This document shows positions 8,161 through 16,131 of a stretch of DNA of 64,000 nt, in pieces. Each line of letters begins with the position of its first letter. Position 1 is the stretch's first letter. The notes under the pieces were generated by a model. It saw only the letters and a list, made by a program, of their open reading frames with translations. It searched no databases and was not told where the DNA came from. The stretch comes from Nostoc sp. 106C (GTDB taxonomy: Bacteria; Cyanobacteriota; Cyanobacteriia; Cyanobacteriales; Nostocaceae), in assembly GCF_002154725.1 (NCBI RefSeq), contig NZ_MTAW01000062.1, forward strand, positions 62,001 through 126,000, read 5' to 3'. Made by a program: the position numbers and the translations under genes.

Positions 8161-8354
8161 GAAAATTTATTACTTTATCCGAAATACTTAGAATTATTAA
8201 ATTATTAAACGTTCTAAAGTTCTTCAAAATTATTGCTATACCAGTTCTCTAACTTAATAGAAGAAAAGCTTCAATAGAAAACCACGATCATCAGGAATAG
8301 CTTATAAAATTTTAACCATCTAATTGCTGCAAGCATACTTGCAAGCACTGTAAT
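8161..8354. other. Spacer, possible degraded transposon interior
   Basis: AT-rich sequence between the crRNA unit and the Uma2 gene. I find no transposase, cas12k, tracrRNA or second set of TnsB repeats. It contains an inverted repeat GCAAGCATACTTGCAAGC near 8328. Confidence 0.4.
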
Positions 8355-8960
8355 TCACTTGTGGACTTGCATATAGTATCTTTCAAACCTTTTCTTCAAA
8401 TTTAAAAATCTTTCAATATCTGATAGAGTTAGGAACGGAAAAGCAATACTATGACTGCAATTTTGATATTGCTTATTTTCTAGGCGATACATTTTTAATG
8501 CCTGCTCATCGTAGTGCCATACTTCAGGTACACCTAGATCTACATAAATATCTAGTCGATTAATGGAACTACTGGAAATATCAACTTCAATTGCTAAATC
8601 TGGTGGTGGATCTTTGCTGAGGTCAATTTGCTCTTTGTCCCAGACAGCCTGTTCATTTTGAATATAGTAACATTGGTCTGGTTCTAAACCTCGCGCTAAA
8701 TCTTCGCGATCGCAAGTTCTAGACCCCAAACTGCGAATTTCAACTTCCAACTCCTCTGTTAAGACTTCAACTAATCGTCCTAAGAGTTTTTTGTAAGTTT
8801 CATGTGGGTCTAAGGGTATTCTAATTTCTAACAAACCCCGATCGTAGGTTAGCCACATACCTGGCTGTTGCTCAAAGTTTTTGACTAAAAACTGATAAGT
8901 CTGCCAGCTAATATTATTGAGTAAAACCCGATCAGGACTTTGAATTAATGTTGCCGTCAT
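8355..8960 (-). CDS. Uma2 family (DUF820) putative endonuclease
   Basis: About 201 residues from the ATG at 8960 (MTATLIQSPDRVLL); a start nine codons upstream is possible but weaker. The family has a PD-(D/E)XK nuclease-like fold and is massively expanded in filamentous cyanobacteria. The core is visible as PPDLAIEVDISSSSINRLDIYVDLGVPEVWHYD, with the D...E-V-D segment and the usual LDIY...PEVW pattern. The function of these proteins is unknown, although restriction-like activity is often inferred. It has no operon partner and lies beside the CAST relic. Confidence 0.88.
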   Translation of the reverse strand: MTATLIQSPDRVLLNNISWQTYQFLVKNFEQQPGMWLTYDRGLLEIRIPLDPHETYKKLLGRLVEVLTEELEVEIRSLGSRTCDREDLARGLEPDQCYYIQNEQAVWDKEQIDLSKDPPPDLAIEVDISSSSINRLDIYVDLGVPEVWHYDEQALKMYRLENKQYQNCSHSIAFPFLTLSDIERFLNLKKRFERYYMQVHK

Positions 8961-9044
8961 GGGTAAAGAGAGGTAACAAGTGAACAATGTTGTTCTATTA
9001 ATTCTAATGCTTCCACACTTTAACCAGACGGCTAATTTAGGCTT

Positions 9045-9755
9045 CTAAGTGATAATACCAACCTTTCCTGTATCTAAGTCGTAACGACCTCCGATGATTT
9101 TGAGTTGACCGGACTTTAGGCGTTCAGTTAAAAGATGCGATCGCTTCAACTGCTCAATTTGATATTGCACATTTGCTACCACAGCATTTTCAACTGCATC
9201 ACCTGGCTGATTCTTAACCTTGTCTAGGGCTGGCTTAATTGCTTTGACAAAGGTACTAATATCACCAAGCAACTCTTCTTTTTTGACTGCGGCGGTGACT
9301 GCTCCGCATCGCTCATGACCTAACACCATCAGCAGCGGGGAGTTTAACAGGGTAACTGCATATTCAATACTACCAAGGGCTTCTGGTGTGGCAATATTAC
9401 CAGCAATCCGAACATCAAAGATGTCGCCAATGCCTTGATCGAAAACAATTTCTGCGGGTACTCTTGAATCCGCACAACTGAGGATGGTTGCAAACGGATG
9501 TTGAGCTTGCGCGACTTCCTGCAACCGCGACGCCGATTGATCTGGGTATTGGGGTTGATGTTGGATAAAGCGCTGATTTCCCTCTATGAGCTTTTGCAGT
9601 GCGGCATCAGGGGTGAGGGATTGAGGGGTATCCGAAAGCAATTCTGCGGCTTTAGCCTGTTTAACCCGCCAGAGTAAATCGCTGGCAGTTACCATCAGAC
9701 CAAATGCCCCCGTGACACCCAACTTTAAAAAGTCACGACGCTCCATAGGCTCCAT
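9045..9755 (-). CDS. ecaB: Periplasmic beta-carbonic anhydrase (EcaB-like)
   Basis: A beta-class carbonic anhydrase interconverting CO2 and bicarbonate. In the frame opening at 9767, zinc ligands are C98, H151 and C154 with the D100-R102 dyad (SCADSRVPAE, GHERCGAV). The N-terminus carries a twin-arginine signal (ERRDFLKLGVTGAFGLMV), so export to the periplasm or thylakoid lumen side is expected. I prefer the ATG at 9755, preceded by GGAG at a six-base spacing, over the ATG at 9767. It is the last gene of the operon with the SbtB-like and SbtA-like genes, matching a role in supplying or recapturing bicarbonate for uptake. Confidence 0.9.
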   Translation of the reverse strand: MEPMERRDFLKLGVTGAFGLMVTASDLLWRVKQAKAAELLSDTPQSLTPDAALQKLIEGNQRFIQHQPQYPDQSASRLQEVAQAQHPFATILSCADSRVPAEIVFDQGIGDIFDVRIAGNIATPEALGSIEYAVTLLNSPLLMVLGHERCGAVTAAVKKEELLGDISTFVKAIKPALDKVKNQPGDAVENAVVANVQYQIEQLKRSHLLTERLKSGQLKIIGGRYDLDTGKVGIIT

Positions 9756-9783
9756 AGAATGCTCCATGAGATTTATGCTACTT

Positions 9784-10095
9784 TTACAACGACGCTACAC
9801 ATTTCATAGAGCGAATCTCCATTACATCAGAGATGTAACAGGTTCCTCCAAATTTATTCAGTAGTGGTCTAATGTTTTCGACAACAGGCTTAAGTTGCTC
9901 TGGCATACAAAACGCGATAATGTATACATTATCGAGCATTGTCATGTCCAAATCTTCGGCCATACCTCGTAATCCTTTACCAGCAACACCTCGGATTACA
10001 GCATGACCATGTACACCTGACTTGTCCAAACTATCTAAAATTTTGGCAAGCTCAAACGAGTTGGCGATAATTTCTATCTTTTTAACTAAATGCAT
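9784..10095 (-). CDS. sbtB: SbtB-like PII-family protein
   Basis: A 103-residue protein of the PII/SbtB fold. KIEIIANSFELAKILDSLDKSGVHGHAVIRGVAGKG contains the nucleotide-binding GxxGxG-like segment after a mobile T-loop region. SbtB binds adenyl nucleotides and inhibits the SbtA transporter. The C-terminus (EIRSMKCVASL) lacks the Cys-Gly-Pro-x-Gly-Cys type redox tail seen in some SbtB proteins. GGAGGT sits six bases before the ATG. It lies five bases downstream of the SbtA-like gene, so co-translation with its partner is likely. Confidence 0.88.
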   Translation of the reverse strand: MHLVKKIEIIANSFELAKILDSLDKSGVHGHAVIRGVAGKGLRGMAEDLDMTMLDNVYIIAFCMPEQLKPVVENIRPLLNKFGGTCYISDVMEIRSMKCVASL

Positions 10096-10099
10096 ATTA

Positions 10100-11068
10100 T
10101 TACCTCCAAAATAGGTTAATTCCGTAGAGATATAACGGAATTCCTACAATAATGTTGAACGGAAATGTTACTGCTAAGGCGGTAGAAACGTACAGACTAG
10201 GATTTGCCTCTGGAACGGTCATCCGCATAGCTGCGGGTACAGCGATGTAAGAAGCGCTGGCACACAACACAGCAAACAGTAGTGCATCTCCCTGAGGCAT
10301 ACCGATGAATTTGGCAATCAACAACCCAATGCCTGCATTGACTATTGGAATTAGTATGGCAAATGAGATCAGGAAAATTCCGGTTTTTTGCAAGTCTTTA
10401 ATTCTTCTGGCAGCAACTAGTCCCATATCGAGTAAAAAGAAGGTAAGCATGCCATAAAACAGTCCTTGAGTAAAGGGTTCTAAAACGTGCCAACCGTGTT
10501 CTCCTGTCAACACACCAATGAGGAGACTACCAACCAAAAGAAAGACTGAACTATTGAGAAATGCTTCTTGTAATACTTCCGGCCAAGAAAAGTCGCGCTT
10601 TTCATCTACCGTAAATATATTCACCAGGATTAGACCAACAATGATGGCTGGAGATTCCATGAGTGCAAGAGCTGCTACCATGTAGCCATCAAAAGTAATA
10701 CCAAGCTCACTTAAAAAGGCACTAGCGGTAATGAAGGTGACAGCACTGATAGAACCATAAGTTGCGGCGATCGCAGCAGCATCGTAAGTATCAAGCTTTA
10801 CCTTTAGAATAAAAAAGGTGTAAATTGGGACAACACAAGCCATCAACATCGCTGCTAAGAGCGTTAGAACTACTTCTTGAGTGATGCCACTTTTAATCAA
10901 TTCTACCCCGCCTTTAAAACCAATCGCAAACAGCAAATAAAGCGAGAGAAGTTTTGGTACAGGAGCAGGAATTTCTAAATCGGACTTGACAAAAACAGCA
11001 GTCATCCCTAGAAAGAAAAACAGGACTGGCGGATTCAGGATGTTGGATATGATTAAGCTGGCATCCAT
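10100..11068 (-). CDS. sbtA: SbtA-like sodium-dependent bicarbonate transporter
   Basis: About 322 residues and roughly ten membrane segments of the DUF897/SbtA family (Na+-bicarbonate symport into the cytoplasm for carbon concentration). Conserved parts include GGVELIKSGIT, ATYGSISAVTFITASAFL and CASASYIAVPAAMRMTVPEANPSLY. It is about 50 residues shorter than Synechocystis SbtA because the hydrophilic central loop is nearly absent (VDEKRDFSWPEVLQE only). The ATG at 11068 is chosen because GGAGGG lies six bases upstream; the ATG at 11074 would be too close. First gene of an operon with sbtB and ecaB. A divergent second-type SbtA is possible. Confidence 0.87.
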   Translation of the reverse strand: MDASLIISNILNPPVLFFFLGMTAVFVKSDLEIPAPVPKLLSLYLLFAIGFKGGVELIKSGITQEVVLTLLAAMLMACVVPIYTFFILKVKLDTYDAAAIAATYGSISAVTFITASAFLSELGITFDGYMVAALALMESPAIIVGLILVNIFTVDEKRDFSWPEVLQEAFLNSSVFLLVGSLLIGVLTGEHGWHVLEPFTQGLFYGMLTFFLLDMGLVAARRIKDLQKTGIFLISFAILIPIVNAGIGLLIAKFIGMPQGDALLFAVLCASASYIAVPAAMRMTVPEANPSLYVSTALAVTFPFNIIVGIPLYLYGINLFWR

Positions 11069-11233
11069 ATTCATCCCTCCTTATGCTGACAAGATTGGCA
11101 ATTGAAGAAATTTGGCATTTTAAACAAATTAGCGATTGATTCATGATGTATCGTGTATTGCTACCCCATGTCAATTGGGTGTAAAAATGGAGCGAGCTAG
11201 AATAACCGTATAAACTTCAGACTGATATTGCGA
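11069..11233. other. Upstream region of the sbtA operon
   Basis: Holds the SD GGAGGG and presumably the promoter and operators of the carbon-uptake operon. I cannot recognise a specific NdhR (CcmR) or CmpR site. Confidence 0.35.
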
Positions 11234-11552
11234 ATGGATACTATCAGTTGGTCGAAAACAGACAAACAAATCGCAATGAAGCTTTTAACCAAGTTTACAA
11301 ACGTGCGGTGATGCTTTTATCAGAAAGAGCCACGAAAAATGCAATAAAATTGTGGAGCTTGATGGGCTTTGGAACTTAGATGATTTTCTAGCCAATAAAA
11401 GATAAGAGATTAGCGATAAATACGATTACAGATACTCAGTTCTTATCTTTGACTTTGTGAGGTTATTTAGAGAAGGATGGTTAATTAGCAAGGAATTGGA
11501 ATGTTTAGAAAAAGATAATTTATCTAAAATATCTATTTTAATGAATATTTAG
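11234..11552 (+). pseudogene. frp: Fluorescence recovery protein (FRP) pseudogene
   Basis: Reading across three frames gives a full-length FRP-like protein of about 106 codons. It starts MDTISWSKTDKQIAMK, shifts near 11281 into AFNQVYKRAVMLLSERATKNA, shifts again near 11344 into KIVELDGLWNLDDFLANKR, meets a TAA, then runs EISDKYDYRYSVLIFDF and VRLFREGWL to a TAG at 11552. The KYDYRYSVL and REGWL blocks are diagnostic for FRP, which detaches the orange carotenoid protein from the phycobilisome. Two frameshifts and an in-frame stop indicate a dead gene. No ocp gene is in the window. Confidence 0.83.
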
Positions 11553-11670
11553 TTATTTTTACTATGTGGATTTTAAATATAGTGAATTAAAGGTATAGTT
11601 TCACTATGCGAAACTCAAGTGCGATCGCTCAAGTCGCCAAGTATATTTTTTTAGATTTAAATAATATTTA

Positions 11671-12003
11671 ATGACAAAACTTTTATTTTTATGTAGCCAA
11701 AATAGGCTGCGAAGCCCTACCGCTGAGATTGTATTTTCTGAATATGAAGGGCTGGAAACAGATTCAGCAGGTTTGGATCGCTATGCGGAAGTACCAATTT
11801 CAACAGAAGCAATTGCCTGGGCTGATATAATTTTTGTGATGGAAAAGTCTCATAAACAGAAGCTAGCCAAAAATTTTCAGCCCTTTCTCAAAGATAAGCG
11901 AGTTATCTGCTTAAATATTCCAGATGAATATGAGTACATGGAACCAGCTTTAATTAAATTGTTAAAGCAGAAGGTGCTACCTTTATTACAAATTAAAAAT
12001 TAA
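11671..12003 (+). CDS. Small low-molecular-weight protein tyrosine phosphatase-like protein
   Basis: A 110-residue protein starting MTKLLFLCSQNRLRSPTAE. The C-S-Q-N-R-L-R-S sequence is the LMW-PTP P-loop (CxxNxxRS type), with Cys8 and Arg14 as nucleophile and phosphate ligand. A WADIIFVMEKSHKQKL block follows, matching the family's helix. It is shorter than classical LMW-PTPs (about 150 residues) and lacks the usual DPY acid loop, having IPDEYEYMEPA instead, so substrate or activity may differ. A broken methyltransferase frame begins three bases downstream. Confidence 0.8.
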   Translation: MTKLLFLCSQNRLRSPTAEIVFSEYEGLETDSAGLDRYAEVPISTEAIAWADIIFVMEKSHKQKLAKNFQPFLKDKRVICLNIPDEYEYMEPALIKLLKQKVLPLLQIKN

Positions 12004-12006
12004 AAT

Positions 12007-12689
12007 ATGGATATTCAAGAAGCTTTTAATACTGCTGCGGCAGATTACGATCGCTTACGTCGCATCCTCATTCCTTGTTTTGATGACTTTTATAAAACAC
12101 AGTTGAAATAATCCCAAGCTTTCAAAGTTCACCATTAAAAGTTCTAGATTTGGGTGCTGGAACTGGACTTTATGCAGGTATGGTTCAAGCAGTCTTTCCC
12201 AATGCAGAATTTACTTTGCTGGACTTAGCAGCTGAGATGTTAGAAAAAGCCAAGTCTCGATTTAGAAAAATGGGTAAATCTCCCAGAATTCTCATAGGTG
12301 ACTATGTTGAGACTGATATAACTGGTGCCTACGATTTGGTGATTTCTGCCTTATCAATTCACCATCTGTCTGATGCTGACAAGGAATGTCTTTATCAGCG
12401 AATTTACAACGTTCTCAATCCTGGCGGAATGTTTGTCAACGCGGATCAAGTTCTGGGAAAAACTCCTAATTTAGAAAAGCTCTATCGCCAACAATGGTTA
12501 AATTCTGTTTGTGCTCAGGGTATTTCTAATGAGGAGTTAAAAGCTGCACAAAAACGTATGCAATATGACCGCATGGCAACTCTTGATATTCAACTTGCTT
12601 GGCTAGAAGCAGCAGGATTTCAAGACGTTGATTGCTGGTATAAAAACTTTAGTTTTGCAGTATTTGGTGGACGAAAAGCATCTATATAA
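12007..12689 (+). pseudogene. Class I SAM-dependent methyltransferase, frameshifted
   Basis: Starts at the ATG at 12007 (MDIQEAFNTAAADYDRLRRILIPCFDDFYKT) and hits a stop near 12108. The downstream frame from about 12108 continues VEIIPSFQSSPLKVLDLGAGTG, where LDLGAGTG is the SAM-binding motif I. An extra CA dinucleotide near 12100 explains the shift. The rest is a normal methyltransferase core (LLDLAAEMLEKAKSRF, ISALSIHHLSD, GGMFVNADQ). A 179-residue piece from the ATG at 12150 would lack motif I. It is either a recent pseudogene or a base-calling error. Confidence 0.75.
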
Positions 12690-12692
12690 GCA

Positions 12693-13136
12693 TCATTTGC
12701 CAGAACAGTAACTATTAATTTCATTGACTAGTTTAGTTTCTTCGCTACTATTCTTTTTCAGAGATGCTAAAGCAGTATTTGCAGATTTTAAATTCTTTTT
12801 ATCTATAGCTGTTGCTGTATCTTTCAACCCCTTACTAGTACTTTGATAGAGGGTGAGAAAGCGCCCTTGATAGCCCTGCAATTTTTCATCTTTGATTTCT
12901 AACCCTTTCATGTCTGTAGTAATTGTGTCTATCTTCGTCGCTACTTCAGTCAAGGCTTTAGAACCTTTTTGAGGATTAGGATTTTTGCCGAAATCTTGAC
13001 CTATTGTAACTGCCTGATTTGCTACTTTAACTATTTTGTTACATTGAGCAACCTTACTCTCTCCACAACCTGCAAATAGTAATGCGATCGCAGCAGTTCC
13101 AGGAAGTACAATACTTTGTTTAATCATACGTTGCAT
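12693..13136 (-). CDS. Putative lipoprotein, unknown function
   Basis: A 147-residue protein with a lipoprotein signal peptide: basic N-terminus, hydrophobic stretch, lipobox LFAGC with Cys24. The mature part is mostly helical and Lys/Thr-rich (DTITTDMKGLEIKDEKLQGYQGRFL, TATAIDKKNLKSANTALASLKK) with one further Cys near each end (C32, C144). I do not recognise a named family, though similar small cyanobacterial lipoproteins exist. It converges with the methyltransferase gene; the stops are three bases apart. Confidence 0.7.
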   Translation of the reverse strand: MQRMIKQSIVLPGTAAIALLFAGCGESKVAQCNKIVKVANQAVTIGQDFGKNPNPQKGSKALTEVATKIDTITTDMKGLEIKDEKLQGYQGRFLTLYQSTSKGLKDTATAIDKKNLKSANTALASLKKNSSEETKLVNEINSYCSGK

Positions 13137-13372
13137 TTTTTATGTTCTCGACTATATTCTGCAAAATCCAGAGTTAGGATTGGTCATGATACGTTATACT
13201 CCATACTCTCTATAAATAGTATTAAGTTATACTAATTTATTGCAGTCTAAAGTTACATAAGTTTTGATATATGGCAGCTTAATACTGCGTGCGACAAATC
13301 AATAAACTCAGCACAATTGGATATATATAGAAATGTATAAATCTGGATGCATCTTCTGTTTTGAAGTGTCCA

Positions 13373-15928
13373 TCAAGCCCCTGATTTGGGAATTAACTTT
13401 AGTGTTGCAGCAGTGTTAGCATTTACAGTCTGATTTTCCCAAAGCATGGGATGATATTCAATTTTGCGCCAAGGTTCAACCATATCTGTGTAGTGAGTAT
13501 GGAAGGCATGACCTGACTGCCCGGGTGTATGAATTGCTACTGAATTGTCAAGATTTTTTAAATCTACAATCATCCGCAGTGAAGGAATATCAGTGACCTC
13601 AAAAGATTTGTTTGCTTGCCAGCGATTAGCGTTCACTGTTTCGCCATTACCAGCCGTAGGAAAGCTACCACGATTAAATAAAGCTTCAATTGCTGCCACT
13701 CCAGATTTACCTAAGGTAGCATTGCGAAATGTAATGGTATGCAACTTACCCCAGTTCCAGGATTTCGGGTCTTTGCCTTGAATCCGTTCGAGTTCATCTA
13801 CCGCTTCTGTAAAAGCCTGTCGCAGGATTTGGTCGCGGTTCTCAACTTTAGGGGTGTTGTGGTTATCCCACCAGCTACTATTTGGCTGTTTGACGAGATT
13901 TTTTACTACCTCATACCAGCGATCGCCTCCATCAGGGAAGTACTCAGTAGGTAACTGATCGTGAAAAGTATCTGCTAGCAAATGTTTCCAGAATACTTCA
14001 AATAAAGCAGCCGCAGGCGATGGCATTCCTAGCTGCAAATTCCAATTTAGTAGTAATTTCTTAGCTGCTTCCAAACGTGAGCTATCCAGGGAGATAGTTT
14101 CAAATAGTGGTAACAGGGTTTGGGCATTCAAATTCCGGTTATCCCCCTGCATCGACTGCACATCTAGCAAAGATAGAGGTTGATTTGGCTGTGAAATCAT
14201 CTCGACAATGCGCTGTGCGCGGTAGCCATAAACCCAGTCTGTGGTAATCAAATAAGGATATTGATTTTGTACCAAATTGTTAGCAGTAGCAATGTAACCT
14301 TGAGGTGGATTAAAACTTTTGGGTAACTGCTCAAAGTCAATATAGCCTTGCCACTCGTATTCATCCGTCCAACCGGGAACAGGATAACGCCCATTCCCTT
14401 GAGAGCGAATTGGTAATTTACCAGGCATTTGGTAGCCAATGTTGCCATCAATGTCAGCATAGACTAAGTTCTGGGCAGGAACATCAAAGTTCTTCGCCGC
14501 CATGCGGAACTCTTGCCAGTTTTGGGCACGATTCAGTAAGGGAATAGCATATCCCAAGGTTGCAGGTTCTAAGGCTGTCCAGCGCAAGGCAACAGCATAT
14601 TTTGGTGGGATTTCTACCCCGTGATTTACTGGGAACTGCTGTAACTTGGGTGAGACATCAGAGAGAATGGGACCGTGTCTGGTGTAGCGCACTATTTGGA
14701 TAATTGGCTGACTCCCAGCAACTTGAATCGTCTCTTTCACGAGTTGCATATCCACCCATTTACCATTGACCTCATACTGGTTAGGGTTATCTGGGTTGAT
14801 TTTCTCAATGTATAAATCCATGACATCTGGTTCAACATTGGTTACACCCCAAGCAATGCGATCGCTATGACCGATAATTACTCCCAGCATCCCCGCAAAG
14901 GAAAAGCCACTCACATTGTAGGGACATTCCTGACTCTTGGGTGTACAGTACAGACCAACCTCGTACCAAATAGAAGGCATTTGTGCTGCTAGGTGTGGAT
15001 CGTTGGCTAAGATCGGCTTACCTGTAGTCGTGCGTTTCCCAGATATTACCCAGTTATTCGAGCCAATACCAATTCCTCTAGAACCGATTAATTCTTGCAA
15101 AGCTAGCATTGGTTTGGTAATTGATTCCAAGGCTGGGGCAATTGCCGCGTTTGCCTTCTGAATAGTAGAAGCAATCAATTTTGTCTCGTCAAAATTGTTC
15201 TGCTCTCCTGTTTTCCTTTTTTTCAGGTCGGGTAAAATTACTGGTAAGTCTTGGGGATATGGTGGGAAAAGTTCCTCCACCTGGGCTAAGTTTAGAGTTT
15301 TGAGCAGAATGGTACGTTCAATTTCGCGCTCGAAGTTTCTGCCCAGGTCGTAAGCCATGACCTTACCCCAAGTTAGGGAGTGCAGCATTTGCCAAGGTTC
15401 TGGTTTATACTTAGGATTGAGCAATTTTAACACAGCATATTCCAGGCTCAGGGCATTGCCTTGATGCTCTGCCAGATAAGCATTTACTCCTTCAGCATAG
15501 GCTTCTAGATATGCCTGCATCTCTGCATTAACTTGTGCTATTTCTTGCTGCGCTACCCTTGCCCAACCCATTGTCCGCAAATACTTGTCAGTTGCTAGCT
15601 GGGAAGAACCAAACATTTCTGAGAGTCGCCCAGATCCGATGTGTCGCCAAAAGTCCATTTGCCAAAAGCGGTCTTGGGCGTGGATGTAGCCTTGCGCCAT
15701 GAAGAGATCGTGGGAGTTGGCTGCGTAAATGTGGGGAACTCCCCAGCGATCGCGCTGGACGGTTACCTCAGCTTTCAATCCAGAAAGAGCGATCGCTCCA
15801 TTTTCTACAGGAAAGGATTGACGCACAGTATAAGTGGCAAATCCCGCTAGTAATAGACCCAACACTAGTATGACAATGACGAGATTTCTTAGTGCTTTGG
15901 GCAACCAAACTTTCCGGGATCTTCTCAT
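13373..15928 (-). CDS. Penicillin acylase family N-terminal-nucleophile hydrolase (AiiC-like)
   Basis: An 851-residue Ntn hydrolase. An N-terminal membrane anchor or signal (LVIVILVLGLLLAGFATYTV) precedes the alpha-chain, which includes WGVPHIYAANSHDLFMAQGY. The autocleavage site GIGSNNW has Ser290 as the new N-terminal nucleophile of the beta-chain. The beta-chain contains NDPHLAAQMPSIWYEV, a GVTNVEPDVMDLYIE segment and the oxyanion/catalytic NLVYAD region. The family hydrolyses amide bonds in penicillins or acyl-homoserine lactones. Length matches AiiC of Anabaena PCC 7120 (about 847 residues, an AHL acylase), so quorum quenching or lactone recycling is a reasonable guess but unproven here. 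Single gene. Confidence 0.88.
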   Translation of the reverse strand: MRRSRKVWLPKALRNLVIVILVLGLLLAGFATYTVRQSFPVENGAIALSGLKAEVTVQRDRWGVPHIYAANSHDLFMAQGYIHAQDRFWQMDFWRHIGSGRLSEMFGSSQLATDKYLRTMGWARVAQQEIAQVNAEMQAYLEAYAEGVNAYLAEHQGNALSLEYAVLKLLNPKYKPEPWQMLHSLTWGKVMAYDLGRNFEREIERTILLKTLNLAQVEELFPPYPQDLPVILPDLKKRKTGEQNNFDETKLIASTIQKANAAIAPALESITKPMLALQELIGSRGIGIGSNNWVISGKRTTTGKPILANDPHLAAQMPSIWYEVGLYCTPKSQECPYNVSGFSFAGMLGVIIGHSDRIAWGVTNVEPDVMDLYIEKINPDNPNQYEVNGKWVDMQLVKETIQVAGSQPIIQIVRYTRHGPILSDVSPKLQQFPVNHGVEIPPKYAVALRWTALEPATLGYAIPLLNRAQNWQEFRMAAKNFDVPAQNLVYADIDGNIGYQMPGKLPIRSQGNGRYPVPGWTDEYEWQGYIDFEQLPKSFNPPQGYIATANNLVQNQYPYLITTDWVYGYRAQRIVEMISQPNQPLSLLDVQSMQGDNRNLNAQTLLPLFETISLDSSRLEAAKKLLLNWNLQLGMPSPAAALFEVFWKHLLADTFHDQLPTEYFPDGGDRWYEVVKNLVKQPNSSWWDNHNTPKVENRDQILRQAFTEAVDELERIQGKDPKSWNWGKLHTITFRNATLGKSGVAAIEALFNRGSFPTAGNGETVNANRWQANKSFEVTDIPSLRMIVDLKNLDNSVAIHTPGQSGHAFHTHYTDMVEPWRKIEYHPMLWENQTVNANTAATLKLIPKSGA

Positions 15929-16131
15929 TTACGTAGGTAGTGGCATTGTGAATCCAACCACGGGACATTGTACTGCTTGAAGTACGCTTGTGAGTTTCTC
16001 TACTTTTTACAAATGTAGGTTTTTGATCAAAGAGTAAGTTAAGACTCTCCTTTAAACGAGGAAATAAGCTTTTTCTTCCATGTCCTTCTTTGTTATCCCG
16101 TTTCCAACTTTATTGTGAAAACATACATCTG

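Noticed and set aside
8020..8208. 62-residue plus-strand ORF inside the transposon relic
   Set aside because: No ribosome site, no recognisable product, and it reads through the end repeats and the guide.
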